DNA of 64,000 bases from Kalmanozyma brasiliensis GHG001 (lineage: Eukaryota > Basidiomycota > Ustilaginomycetes > Ustilaginales). The notes beneath the pieces were generated by a model. The model made no database searches. It saw only the letters and a list, made by a program, of their open reading frames with translations, and was not told where the DNA came from. The stretch lies in contig NW_015961959.1 in the NCBI RefSeq assembly GCF_000497045.1, positions 310,001 through 374,000 of the forward strand. The letters run 5' to 3'. Position numbers and translations under genes: made by a program. Shown one piece after another: positions 18,927 through 28,930 of this stretch; position 1 is the stretch's first letter, and each line of letters begins with the position of its first letter.

Positions 18927-21764
18927 ATGCCATCCTCGAAGCGATCCAAGAAGGTGGCCCCTTACGGCTTCTGGGAGTCGCCCATCTCGACCGACCTTCT
19001 CCTCCAGAAAGCAACGCCTCTATCCGAGGTGGTCGTGCCGGCCAACTCCGAGACGGGTCAAGATGTCGCCTGGATCGAGCTTCGAATGAGCGAGTCCGGT
19101 CGCTATGCCCTCATGCACTCGTCCGATCTTACCTCCGGAGACGCCACCGAGATCACTGCGGGCAAGTTCAGCTCTCGATCCGGAATCCACGAATATGGCG
19201 GTGGTGCGGCAGCGAGCCTCGCCGACGGAAGCTTTATCTTTTCCGACTACAACCCGAAAGCATTCGATGTGCTCAGAGCAAGGAAGGACGAGGAGCCTCA
19301 GGTGGTGACGCCGGAGAACGCGGCTCTCCGATATGCCGACTTTGGGCCCCATCCTACCGATGCGAACCTGTGCCTTGCCATCCAGGAAGATCACGCCGAG
19401 GACAAGCCTTTGACCGTCGTCAACTCGATCGTGCTGCTCGATCTCGCCTCGGCGCCGGCGAAGATCCATACCCTGCTGCAAGGCAAGAAAGCGGACGACA
19501 CGTCCGATGCGAGTGGTCCGCACAATAGAGACTTTTACACTTTCGCACGCTTCTCGCCCAACGGCAGGTACGTCTGCTGGGTCAGCTGGAACCACCCGAG
19601 CATGCCCTGGTGGGACACGCAGGTGTGGGTGGCCAAGCTTGATCGCTCTGACCCCGCGTCACCCAAGCTTGTCTCGCCAACCCAGATAAAGGTGCCATCT
19701 GCCGAGGCGGGAAAGCAGCAGGTGCTCCAGCAACCCGTGTGGGCCATCCCTGCCAACCCCAGGGACGACGCAGCCAAGCTCTTCTTCGCCTGCGATGCGA
19801 CTGGCTTCCTCAACCTCTACTCCACCACTGTATCTTCCGCTGGCGATGATCTCACTTTGACCGCGCCAGAGCCCGTCCTCCCTGAGCCAGTCAAACACGA
19901 CTTCGTCGGTCCAGCATGGACATGCAACAACTCGGACTACATCCCTCTCTCCCCGGACCTCCTCATCGTCACCTACACCTCTGGAGCACGTGAGAACCTC
20001 GGTTTGATCAATCTCCGTCGTCCGCGTCTGATCCCGCTCACCACTCCCTTCGTCGCTCTCTCCCAACTCCGCCGACTCACCTCGACGTCGTTTGCGCTCC
20101 TCGCCACGCGACCGGACGAACCCTCCGCGCTCATCCGCATCGACCTTCGTGGCCTCGCTGCCAACAACTACGTCCTCCAGTCGTCGAACATTACGACCAT
20201 CAAACGCTCCTCTACGCTCATCGCCGATGGCGTTATCGACAAGTCCTACCTTAGCGTCGCACGTGAGATTGACTTTCCTACCACCTTGCCGGATGGCACA
20301 CCGGCCACGGGACACGCGATTATCTTTGAGCCCCAGAACGGCGACTACGTTGGTCCACGCGGCAAAGCCCCGCCGTGCGTGTTCAACATCCACGGTGGAC
20401 CGAGTGCCAGCGCGGGGATGGGGTTCAATTTGCAGACGCAGTTCTGGACGAGTCGCGGATTTATGGTTTGCAGCGTGAACTATGGGGGTAGTACAGGGTA
20501 CGGGAGGGAATTTTTGGAGAGACTGACGGGCGAGTGGGGGGTGACGGATGTGATGGATTGCGTGGCTGCTGCGAAGTACTTGGGGAGCAAGGCGAGTGTG
20601 GGACATAGTTTTGGGGAGTTAAGCGAGGCAGAGCAGAGGAAGGTGAGGGAAGAGCTTGCTCGATCGACGGAGGACGATGCGGTGGTGGAGGAGGAAGACC
20701 TGCCAGGGGGAGGAGTCAAGGTGACGATCCGCAACACCACGCCGGCCTGGTCGTGGTCGGACATTCTCTTGGCTGGTGCGTCTGTCGGCGCAGCATACTT
20801 TGGCATCACCTTCGCCCACACCGTCATGACCAACTACACGCACTGCATCCCGCCTCTCGTCCGGCCCACCACGACCTTTGCTCGACACGCGGTCAAAGCG
20901 GGCATCGCCGCGCTAAGCGTGCTGCCTTATGTGAGGAGCAAGCTCGGGCGGGTGACGAGCGAGTCGGTCTCGCTGTTGCCAGGGATGGGTGTTCAGCTGG
21001 CGACCACCCGTGGGCTGGTGCTGCACACAACGCTGTTCGAGCGCACCACCACGCGTTTGATTCTCGAAGACAGGGTGGTGGATATCTACGTGGGAGAAGG
21101 ATATCGGTTCTTTAGCGTGATCGACTACCTTGCGCTAGCGACACGCACACAGACGGGTGCATCGATCGAGCGGGTCTTCCCTACGCTTCTTCCTCGTCTG
21201 GGCACCGTTCAACGGGTGTATCGCACCCTAGCGCCTCACATCCCCACCAACCACACCGAAAAGCGGGCTTCTGGGCAACGTAGAACCCTAGCCGATCCAA
21301 ACGGGCTCTTGATTTCCGGCGGCAGCGCGGGAGGCTACACCGTTCTAGCGTGTCTCTGCTTCCACCCGACCATCTTCCACGGCGGCGTATCCCGCTATGG
21401 CATCTCTAGCCTCTCCCTCCTCGCAGCAGAGTCGCACAAGTTCGAATCGCAATACCCCTTCCAACTCATCGGCGGTACACCCGAATCCCATCCGCAGCTG
21501 TATCACGATCGATCCCCCCTCTACGCCGCCAGCCGCATCAAGGCGCCCGTGCTGCTGTTGCAGGGGAGCGAGGATAGGGTGGTCCCCCAGAGCCAGGCGG
21601 ATGAGTTCGTAAGGGAGCTCAAGAAGGGTGGTGGTAAAGAAGGCGTCGATTGGAGGTACAAGGTGTACGAGGGGGAAGGTCATGGATTTAGGAAGGCTGA
21701 GAATGTCAAGGATTCACTCGAGGAGGAGCTGCGTTGGTGGCAGACACGGTGTTTGCGTCGCTAA
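18927..21764 (+). CDS. S9 prolyl-oligopeptidase-type peptidase with an embedded PIG-H module
   Basis: This is one open frame of 945 aa. The N-terminal part (about residues 1-470) is the propeller-like region of a dipeptidyl/acylaminoacyl peptidase relative (starting YGFWESPISTDLLL). The alpha/beta-hydrolase follows, with the oxyanion block FNIHGGPSASAGMGF, then NYGGSTGYGREFLERL. The nucleophile elbow is SGGSAGG (Ser800), the acid QGSEDRVVP (Asp883) and the base EGEGHGF (His919), so the triad is intact. Between AAKYLGSK (about residue 555) and LADPNGLLISGG (about 788) lie roughly 230 extra residues that do not belong to S9 peptidases; they are annotated separately as PIG-H. Whether the protein is made as this chimera, or the insert is spliced out or separately expressed, cannot be settled from DNA. 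Confidence 0.82.
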   Translation: MPSSKRSKKVAPYGFWESPISTDLLLQKATPLSEVVVPANSETGQDVAWIELRMSESGRYALMHSSDLTSGDATEITAGKFSSRSGIHEYGGGAAASLADGSFIFSDYNPKAFDVLRARKDEEPQVVTPENAALRYADFGPHPTDANLCLAIQEDHAEDKPLTVVNSIVLLDLASAPAKIHTLLQGKKADDTSDASGPHNRDFYTFARFSPNGRYVCWVSWNHPSMPWWDTQVWVAKLDRSDPASPKLVSPTQIKVPSAEAGKQQVLQQPVWAIPANPRDDAAKLFFACDATGFLNLYSTTVSSAGDDLTLTAPEPVLPEPVKHDFVGPAWTCNNSDYIPLSPDLLIVTYTSGARENLGLINLRRPRLIPLTTPFVALSQLRRLTSTSFALLATRPDEPSALIRIDLRGLAANNYVLQSSNITTIKRSSTLIADGVIDKSYLSVAREIDFPTTLPDGTPATGHAIIFEPQNGDYVGPRGKAPPCVFNIHGGPSASAGMGFNLQTQFWTSRGFMVCSVNYGGSTGYGREFLERLTGEWGVTDVMDCVAAAKYLGSKASVGHSFGELSEAEQRKVREELARSTEDDAVVEEEDLPGGGVKVTIRNTTPAWSWSDILLAGASVGAAYFGITFAHTVMTNYTHCIPPLVRPTTTFARHAVKAGIAALSVLPYVRSKLGRVTSESVSLLPGMGVQLATTRGLVLHTTLFERTTTRLILEDRVVDIYVGEGYRFFSVIDYLALATRTQTGASIERVFPTLLPRLGTVQRVYRTLAPHIPTNHTEKRASGQRRTLADPNGLLISGGSAGGYTVLACLCFHPTIFHGGVSRYGISSLSLLAAESHKFESQYPFQLIGGTPESHPQLYHDRSPLYAASRIKAPVLLLQGSEDRVVPQSQADEFVRELKKGGGKEGVDWRYKVYEGEGHGFRKAENVKDSLEEELRWWQTRCLRR
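20593..21290 (+). other. In-frame PIG-H/GPI15-like module inside the S9 peptidase gene
   Basis: The inserted segment first shows a charged stretch. Two predicted membrane helices follow (SWSDILLAGASVGAAYF, about 20750-20820, and AVKAGIAALSVLPYV, about 20890-20935). Next comes a stretch matching the PIG-H family: TSESVSLLPGMGVQLATTRG, then VVDIYVGEGYRFFSVIDYLA and VFPTLLPRLGTVQRVYR. PIG-H is a subunit of the ER enzyme that adds GlcNAc to phosphatidylinositol, the first step of GPI-anchor synthesis. The helical hairpin followed by this domain is the normal, complete layout of PIG-H. There is no stop codon or private ATG. A strong donor-like AAG|GTGAGG sits at 20640-20648, and a weaker phase-compatible acceptor (GAAAAG, ending at 21263) would excise 621 bases in frame. 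Confidence 0.75.
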
Positions 21765-21824
21765 AGTGCACACACTCGCAATCAATGTGAAGATCAGATG
21801 ATGAAGATGGATTGTGTGAAGTGT

Positions 21825-24800
21825 TTAGGCGAACATGGATCCGCCGGTGACAGTGGCGCTGCGCATACCGGGGACACTGGATACGCGACTAGCTTTGACA
21901 CGGTTGCCGACACCGCTGTTGACCGACTGACCGGGGATGGTTCCTCCTCCTGCGCCTAGGGTGAGCAGCGGATTGGCCTGTCCGATGACGGCTACGCTGG
22001 TTCGGGTGCGGCGTCGAATCGGGCCAGGACCGCCGGCGCTAGGACGAGGGAAGGCTTTTTTCACGGGCACGGCGCCGTCGGTGTCAACGGTGGCGGGGAA
22101 GACGGGGAACGAGGAGCCGTTGAGCAGTCGTGCGGCGGGAGCAGAGGCGGCTGTGTTGGTGGTTGCGCGGAGGGGTGGGCGCGGGTTGAGAGGTCTGAGC
22201 GGCGCAACGGGGGAGGCGTTGGAGATGTCGGCTTCGTCGGCGGATGTCCCGCTGGCCTCGCGAAGAGGGGAGAGCGTGGACGTGCTTGACACAGATCTTT
22301 TGGTCTCGGGGAATGCGCTTAGTCCTCTCGATGCTGTTCCGAGCGATGTGGATCTCGAGATCGGCTTGGCCGCAACCGAGGTCGCTGGCTTGACCAACTG
22401 CGCTGGTGTAGTGCGCCCATCAGAGACGTCCTCCCATTCAGCACCCGAGCTGCTACCCGCACTGTCTCCCGTCGTTGCGGAGTCCTCCGCAGCTGGACCG
22501 TGAGCAAGACCTTTGTCGTCGATCGATCCCTCACCCGCTTCGTCCGCCCAACGGAACTTTTTCTTCTCCTCGACCACGGGTAGGGCTACAGCAACTGGTC
22601 GGCTGGATCGGACTAAGCTCAGCCTCCGCGTCGCGCCGGCTGTGCTGACTCTGCGTGTGGCAGCCGTCTTTCGTGCTGGACTGCTGGTAGTGACCTGCGA
22701 TCGGGCAGAGGAAGAAGAGGTAGGAGCCGCGAAGCTGGGTCGTGATGTCGAGGTGTTCAGGATGTTGCTTGGTTGAAGGGTGGAAGGGGAGCTCGCGACT
22801 TGCATGCTGGTCGAGCGAGCCAGGGGAGGCGCGATGGATGCTCGGCGAGAAGATGCGGCAGTGGCGCGGCTGAACCCAGTCGCTGAAGACGAGACGGATC
22901 GTGTCGAGCCGACCGGAGCAGCTGAGGAGCTCGTCGCGGAAGACGCTGAGCTGGCTGGCGCCGTAGCTGGTGATCGTCGCAAGGCTGAGCTGATCGCCGG
23001 CTTCGTCGTTCGTACTGCAGCTGTACTTGCTGTCGAAGGAGCAGCGGTAAATGCGGGCAAAGGCGCGGCTACGGGCAGCGCTGCTCCGCACATGGCCTCG
23101 AAGATCTTTTCGTTCTCCCCTGCAATGCTGCGCAGCTGTGATGCCAGCAAGGTGAGCGTTGATGAGATCTCTGCGGTGCCTTCACTGCTCGCGGTCTCGT
23201 TGGTTGCGGTAGCCCTGTACTCGAGCTCGCCGGCGACCTCTCGGAGTGCGATCGTGCTCCTCGTCGCTGCAGAGACCAGCTGCGTGGACTCCGTCGTTGA
23301 GCGTCGCAGCGCATCCAGAAGCCCAGTGAACTTGACCTTCGCCTTCTCCGCCTCGACCTCTGCCAGCATGGCGTTGCCCAGCGTTTGAACTGTCTCGGAT
23401 GCCTCTGCATCAAACTTCTGATTGTGCGAAGCGGCGACGATGATGCCTCGCTGCATCTGCAGGCTATTGAGTAGGCTCCTTACACCAGCACACGTGGTCT
23501 CGTCCTTCAGCGCCGCTTCCTCGGCCGCGACCATCTTGCGCAGAACATCGCGTTCACCCTCGAGGTCGGATGGCAGCACCTCGTTTTTGCTGCTGAATCG
23601 CTGAAGGTCGGCTTCGACGACAGCCAAGCGTTTGCGCAGCTCCGCAAGCTTGGTCTCGGCAGCTGCCGTTGTAGCTTCGAAGCCTGCTTTGTCGGTTACG
23701 AGTCTGGTGACGTTGTCGGTGCTCTCGCGCATCCGCTTCTTGGCTTCGTCCACTTCTCGGCCCATCTCTGCACGTTTGCGCTTTTCTGCTGCGGACTCGA
23801 GCGTGCCTCGCTCGTCCAGCTTAGCGCGCAGTCGTTCGTTCTCCTCCTTGAGCTCGTGAATTGCCTGCACGTACTGAGCTACGTGACGATCGACGTTGAT
23901 CATGTTGCGGCTGACCTTGGTGCGGATGTTCTTGGCTTGATTGGCGTACTTGAGCGCGTTGTGCGTCTCTTCGTAGTGAGCGCTGGATGGGCTGATGCAG
24001 ACCACCATGACTGTTTTGCAGTTGCCACCGAGGGAGAACTTCAACAAGCGGGTGAGCTTGGAATTGCGGTAGGGGACGTGCTTAACCACGCCGCCCGACT
24101 GGCAGAGGGCGTTGATGCAGTTGCCGAGTGCGAGCAGCGACTTGTTGATGTTGGCGCCTTCTTTCATTCGCGCACCGTTGTTGCGCGTTGCAGAGGCACG
24201 CTCTGAGCCAGCGAGATCGATAATGTTGAGGGAGGCCGAGGTGGTCTGCTCCGTCATGCTGGCGGTGCGTGGCTTCTGAGTGACGTTGATCTGGAGCACG
24301 GCGTGGGATCGAGAACTGACTGCGTTTGCCTCGGTGGGACTCATAGTGCGTCGGAGGTTGCCTTCCTGCAGGTACTGGAGCACACTCTCTGGACTCTCCG
24401 GGATGAGCTCGGTGATGCCTACCACTGAAATACGGTTGTTCGCGTCTTCGCGAAGTGCCAGACCAGCACCCGGTGGTGTAGGCTCGGAGCTGAGCAGGTC
24501 GCGAATGGTCTCGTTATAGATCTCGAGATAAGAAAGGCGAATTTGGACGTCCGAGTCGTCGCGAGCGTCCTGGATGCGGGCGTAGAGCTCCTTCATGGTG
24601 AGAAAGATGAGGCCTGGGTCCTCAGGTGTGCCGCTGATCGTGTGCGTTTTACCGCATCCTGTCGCACCGTATGCGAAGACACTTGCGTTGTAGCCGTTCA
24701 GAATGCCATCGAGCAGCGGGCTGCAAGTCTCTCGAAAGACGTCGGTCTGAGATGCTGTCGAGTCGAATACGCGGTCGAAGGCATATCGAACGTCTTTGTT

Positions 24801-25100
24801 GCGCCTGGCACCGTGCGCTAATGGCCCGCTGCTGTAAAGTCGAGTGAGCGGGTTGGTGTCGGGAGGATCAAAGACGAGCACTTTTTGATCCATAGGCTTG
24901 ACGATGGGTCGCACGAAGCGAGTCTTGAGTGTCGAGGTCGAGGCTACTGCTGAAGGTGGAAGCTTGTTTGGCGAAATGCCACCCGCGAGGCCCCCATCTC
25001 CGAGAAAGGGTGTGTGATCTTCATTCGGTGCAAGATGTGATGCCTCCTTCTCGCTGAAGGGACGTATTCGAACGCAAACGTTGATGGATGATTCCGTCAT
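21825..25100 (-). CDS. KIP3: Kinesin-8 (Kip3/KIF18-type) motor protein
   Basis: The product has 1091 aa from the ATG at 25100; the open frame extends three codons further, to a GTG that I do not use. The motor domain comprises roughly residues 5-420. Its P-loop is GATGCGKT (about 145-152), switch I is in EANAVSSRSHAVLQI, and switch II is IIDLAGSERAS, followed by NINKSLLALGNCI. A long loop 2 region (about residues 25-100) and the neck sequence after YANQAKNIRTKV fit kinesin-8. These are plus-end-directed motors that shorten microtubules and set spindle length and nuclear position. A coiled coil (about 430-560) is followed by a long Ser/Ala/Thr/Arg-rich basic tail, typical of a second microtubule-binding region. 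The gene converges on the S9 peptidase gene, with 60 bases between stops. Confidence 0.93.
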   Translation of the reverse strand: MTESSINVCVRIRPFSEKEASHLAPNEDHTPFLGDGGLAGGISPNKLPPSAVASTSTLKTRFVRPIVKPMDQKVLVFDPPDTNPLTRLYSSGPLAHGARRNKDVRYAFDRVFDSTASQTDVFRETCSPLLDGILNGYNASVFAYGATGCGKTHTISGTPEDPGLIFLTMKELYARIQDARDDSDVQIRLSYLEIYNETIRDLLSSEPTPPGAGLALREDANNRISVVGITELIPESPESVLQYLQEGNLRRTMSPTEANAVSSRSHAVLQINVTQKPRTASMTEQTTSASLNIIDLAGSERASATRNNGARMKEGANINKSLLALGNCINALCQSGGVVKHVPYRNSKLTRLLKFSLGGNCKTVMVVCISPSSAHYEETHNALKYANQAKNIRTKVSRNMINVDRHVAQYVQAIHELKEENERLRAKLDERGTLESAAEKRKRAEMGREVDEAKKRMRESTDNVTRLVTDKAGFEATTAAAETKLAELRKRLAVVEADLQRFSSKNEVLPSDLEGERDVLRKMVAAEEAALKDETTCAGVRSLLNSLQMQRGIIVAASHNQKFDAEASETVQTLGNAMLAEVEAEKAKVKFTGLLDALRRSTTESTQLVSAATRSTIALREVAGELEYRATATNETASSEGTAEISSTLTLLASQLRSIAGENEKIFEAMCGAALPVAAPLPAFTAAPSTASTAAVRTTKPAISSALRRSPATAPASSASSATSSSAAPVGSTRSVSSSATGFSRATAASSRRASIAPPLARSTSMQVASSPSTLQPSNILNTSTSRPSFAAPTSSSSARSQVTTSSPARKTAATRRVSTAGATRRLSLVRSSRPVAVALPVVEEKKKFRWADEAGEGSIDDKGLAHGPAAEDSATTGDSAGSSSGAEWEDVSDGRTTPAQLVKPATSVAAKPISRSTSLGTASRGLSAFPETKRSVSSTSTLSPLREASGTSADEADISNASPVAPLRPLNPRPPLRATTNTAASAPAARLLNGSSFPVFPATVDTDGAVPVKKAFPRPSAGGPGPIRRRTRTSVAVIGQANPLLTLGAGGGTIPGQSVNSGVGNRVKASRVSSVPGMRSATVTGGSMFA

Positions 25101-26146
25101 GGCGTTCACCTTTTCTGCGTCGGGAGATCAGTTCCTGACTACACGGTAAAGGGCGAGAATATGTCTCTTATCAGGCGAACGCGCGGGGATCCGGCCAATC
25201 CTATCCGTATCTCGGCCGCAAGGAGCAGAGGATCAGAGGAGCTGTTCGGTCTGCTCAGAGCAGTTGTTCAGAGCGACTTGAGCGTGGCGATAGTCGGGAC
25301 CATGTGTCTGCGTTAATAGATATGCGCCGGGGCAGTGGAGAGATGCAGACTGAAAGCGAAAGGTCTTTCTGTACCTACTCTCTGTAAGATAAGGCAGGCG
25401 GAGAGTGTCGATAGATGTGAAGCGACGAAGAAGATACGTCGGCGTAGATGCGGGACATGTGACTGGGAGGAGCGGAAGTGTGATGAAAGTAGAGAGTGCG
25501 GAAGCCATTGATCTTGACATGCAAGCACGCCCTTTCTCAAATGTCACAACTTCATTTCACGCTCGTAAAAAGTCCAACATCAACCAACGCCTTCGCATGT
25601 CAGCGGCGAAGCCGATCGATTTCTCACTGAGCCGGCGTCTACCCGAATCATGCCAGATTGCTGCTTGCTCACAGTCAGACGCAGTCAAGTGTGACTGAGA
25701 ACAGTCAGAGCATGGTATTGCAATGGCAGCGCAGCAAGTGAACCCTGACGGTCGAGAGCAACACAACCTCGAACATGCAGTGTCGAGCAACCCTGCCTGC
25801 CAGCCTGCCAAATTTGGTGAGCATCTCAACGCGTACCGCTTCCACCAAAATTGGGTGTCACGTGCCTTTCTAAATGTCTGAGAGTGTGAGATCGAAGCAG
25901 GACCCGAGCGCTCTTGCTTGGAAATCCGTGACGCCTGGTTGCAGCTCAGCTGAGCTTCGCCAAGCACCTTCCGCTCACCTGCAAAGTGGAGGCTTCTTTC
26001 ATCATACACCTCGAGTTGGCAACCTCCAGCGCTCTTCTTCCGACCATCACATCTCGCAGCACCGGTTCGTCGCACCGTCCCAGCAGCTGTCAGACAGGCA
26101 ACCCATCTGTCGTTTGCACTCGGAAGAGCAAGGCTATAGCAAGAAA
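25101..26146. promoter_or_regulatory. Divergent region between kinesin-8 and DOM34
   Basis: About 1050 bases separate the two start codons, and both promoters must lie here. Frames on both strands are short and unrelated to known families. I saw no RNA gene, repeat or clear TATA element. Confidence 0.5.
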
Positions 26147-27532
26147 ATGAAGATCACATCGCGGCACATCGAAAAGGACGGGTCCGGCAGGATCACCATC
26201 ATCCCGGAGGAAGAGTAAGTGAACAAGTCTCAGATGTTGCTTAACACTTGCCATGCGCACAAGCTGACGCCAATATCTGGCCTGCGATGATCTGACAGTG
26301 AGGACATGTACCACCTCTACAACCTGATCGAGCAAGGCGACCATGTGCGAGCAGCGGCCGTGCGTCGAGTGCAATCCGAATCGTCGACGGGCTCGATGGA
26401 GTCGCATCGAGTGAGGCTGAACCTCACGATCGAAGTGGTCAAGACAACTTTCGATGCGACAGGTTCGAGCGCGCCACCAGATCCGTCGGCAGCAGCGGCG
26501 GCAAATGCAGCGACATCTTCGACGGCGGCAGAGGAGGAGGTGAGCCGAGCTGCGGCAGTGGGCGGCTCAGGCGGTGAAGGAGCGACATTGCAAGTGGCAG
26601 GGAGGGTGGTGGAGGAGAACAAGCATGTCAAAATGGGAGCGTATCACACGCTGGATCTCGAGGTGAACCGAGCGCTCACCATCACCAAGCAGAGCTGGGA
26701 CGCCGTGCATCTGGAGCGACTGGGCGAGAGTACCGATGTCAGCCAGCGCGCCGAAGTGGGAGCTGTCGTGCTCGGAGATGGCACCGCAGCTGTCTGCCTC
26801 TTGACGGGACACATGACCGTGGTACGACAGCGGATCGACGTTCCTATTCCTCGTAAACGGAAAGGACTTCCCGCGACAGCAGCCGACAAGGCCACGGCTC
26901 GCTTCTACGTTCAAGTCTACAACGCAGTGGTCAAGCTACTTCAGCTTCCGGCTCTGCGTCTAATCATCCTCGCATCACCCGGCTTCACGCGAGACTCGGT
27001 CTACGACTTTCTCTTTGAAGAAGCGACACGGCGTGGCGACAAGATCCTCATCGGCAGCGAAGCAAAGCGCAAGTTCCTCAAGATCCACTGCAGCTCGCCA
27101 CACGTCCACTCGCTGATGGAAGTGCTGCGTAGTCCGGAAGTCAACGCACAGCTCAAGGACACCAAATTTGCACGGGAGGGTCAGTTGTTGGAACGCTTCA
27201 TGAAGCAGCTTGCCAGCGACGAGCTGCGAGCATGGTACGGAGAGCAGCACGTACTGCTAGCTGCGTCGAGAGGTGCCATCGGCGTATTGCTCATCTCAGA
27301 TGGGCTGTTCCGAGCCGCGGATCCAGCAAGGCGGAAGAAGTTCGTGGAGCTGGTGGAAGAGGTTCGTGCTCAGGGAGGCGAAGTGGCCATCTTCAGTTCG
27401 ATGCATGAGAGCGGCCGTCAGCTCAATGCTCTGACGGGTATCGCAGCCATCTTGACCTATCCGCTGGACATCGAGGTGGTGGAAGAGGAGGAGGCGGAAG
27501 AGGCAAGGAACAAGCTCGAGCAGACGGCATAA
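26147..27532 (+). CDS. DOM34: Dom34/pelota ribosome-rescue factor, two exons
   Basis: The model is join(26147..26214, 26299..27532), 433 aa. The first exon gives [16 protein letters not shown] and the 84-bp intron (donor GTAAGT, acceptor TGACAG) restores the conserved [12 protein letters not shown]. Dom34/pelota binds the A site of stalled ribosomes with Hbs1 and splits them with ABCE1 in no-go and non-stop decay. The three eRF1-like domains are present: the N-terminal Sm-like domain, the central domain ([21 protein letters not shown] onward) and the C-terminal L7Ae-like domain (ending in an acidic tail). As expected for pelota, there is no GGQ motif. About 45 residues of Ala/Ser/Glu-rich sequence (near 26460-26590) interrupt the N-terminal domain before [20 protein letters not shown]. 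Confidence 0.95.
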
Positions 27533-28024
27533 CAAGATATCACCGCTCTCAATCCAAAGCATTTCATCTCTCATCTCCCGCAACTCTCCGACGCATTGGT
27601 AATGCGCCGAGTGTTGAGCAAAGTCTGTCCGCCAGGAATCCCGCTGTGCCACCCTTGTTGCGTATGACACAAGGTTTGAGTGTCTGCTTTGTTCGCCCGA
27701 AACCAGTCACGTACCGCACAAAGCCAATGCATCGCTCACTAGCATGCTTGACATTATCACATTATCCTGCGATACTCGCCCGACGGACTCGATGATCGGT
27801 GAGGCACACGGGAGACTGAAGCGGGATGCGGATCTGCAGCCAGCCGCGAATCGAGCGACTGGGGTGTCAAGGTGAGGACACAGCGTGCAATCTGGGTTTG
27901 AGCGATGGCTGGAGACCATCACAGCAGCGTATCAGCGGGCTTGAGCGCATGATGGTTCGTGATAGCTCGGGGGTGTGTGTTCAGAAGTATGCGGGAAGTA
28001 TATCATTGATGGCAAAGCGCAGAT
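27533..28024. other. Convergent intergenic region DOM34-NDUFA2
   Basis: About 490 bases lie between two convergent stop codons. I take this as 3' untranslated and spacer sequence; nothing else is recognisable. Confidence 0.5.
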
Positions 28025-28526
28025 CTATGCGGAGGAAGCGAGCAGCTCGCCAAACTTCTTCTCGACGTCAGCCGAGCTCAGGCCGTCGAGCTCAACGTGC
28101 TTTTCGACACCGCGCTCTGTGATCATCAGTGATCGCAAGGACAATATGAGCGGAAGGTCAGTAACACGATCGCAATGATGATAGGGTGCTAAGTCGCACA
28201 AGCGACACGAGAAACACTTACCGAAACGGGCAAAGGCACGTGCGGGGGTTCCGCTAGCCTCTCGGACCAGGAAGGGGAGGTCGGGATTCGATGACTTGAT
28301 GGGCTGGTAGTTGGTCTCGAGGAACTTCCTGTTATGTGTATTGTCGGCAGAACGAGCATCGCAATGAGAGGGTTGAGGGCTGTCAGTCGTTGCTCGCGAT
28401 CATCTTTGAGCGGTCGGGTTTTCGGACTTACCTTGCTCCTGCAGAGGCCTGACCGGTCTGGCAGAGGTGAAGACGGACCTCCTTGAGCGCTTTGGGGAGT
28501 GCTTTTGTCAATTGTTTGGCCGACAT
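28025..28526 (-). CDS. NDUFA2: NADH:ubiquinone oxidoreductase (complex I) B8 subunit, three exons
   Basis: The hand-spliced model is complement(28025..28116, 28222..28328, 28432..28526), giving exactly 97 aa, the family's usual length. The introns (105 and 103 bp) have GTAAGT donors, TAACAG and TCACAG acceptors, and CTGAC-type branch sites. No single long open frame covers the gene. The protein begins MSAKQLTKALPKALKEVRLH and contains LCQTGQASAGARKFLETNY, NPDLPFLVREASG and ARFERGVEKHVEL. Together these identify the thioredoxin-like L51/S25/CI-B8 family member NDUFA2 of the mitochondrial complex I matrix arm. The human protein has a second cysteine in the REC segment that can form a disulfide with the first; here it is REA, so only Cys22 remains. 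Confidence 0.92.
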
Positions 28527-28930
28527 GGTGTGAAGATGTGAGTGAGGATGATCGGTAGATGATAGCGAAGCAGCAAGTACGAGGGTCCCCAATGGCAGCG
28601 TTGAGATGCGAAGGTCGTCACAACCAGCTTCCGAAATGACAATTTGTCAGCATTAGAAGCGTAGTCTGCCGGAGGGCTTAACACTCTGAGATTGAAATTC
28701 GGCTAAAAGACCAACACTTCCAAAGCTGCACTGCGTTTCAGGCTGCGTACCAAGACGACTCTTCTCGACTGAGCCCGCTCTCGTTCTTTCCTTTCACCTA
28801 GCCGACCAACATCGAAGCGCCCGCTCACGCCGACCACTCGGGCTATATATCACATCAGCAACGATCACCATCTCCACCGTCTCTGGCTCATGGCAGCGTC
28901 GGCAGCCCTGGCGCCCTTTGAGGCCTCGAT
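28527..28930. promoter_or_regulatory. Divergent promoter region NDUFA2-FHIP
   Basis: About 400 bases lie between two divergent starts. The region contains a TATATAT element and an upstream ATG near the FHIP gene, listed separately. No other gene is visible. Confidence 0.5.
28844..28850 (+). promoter_or_regulatory. Possible TATA box of the FHIP-like gene
   Basis: TATATAT lies 81 bases before the main ATG at 28931 and 40 bases before an out-of-frame upstream ATG at 28890. The position is plausible, but transcript starts are unknown. Confidence 0.4.
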
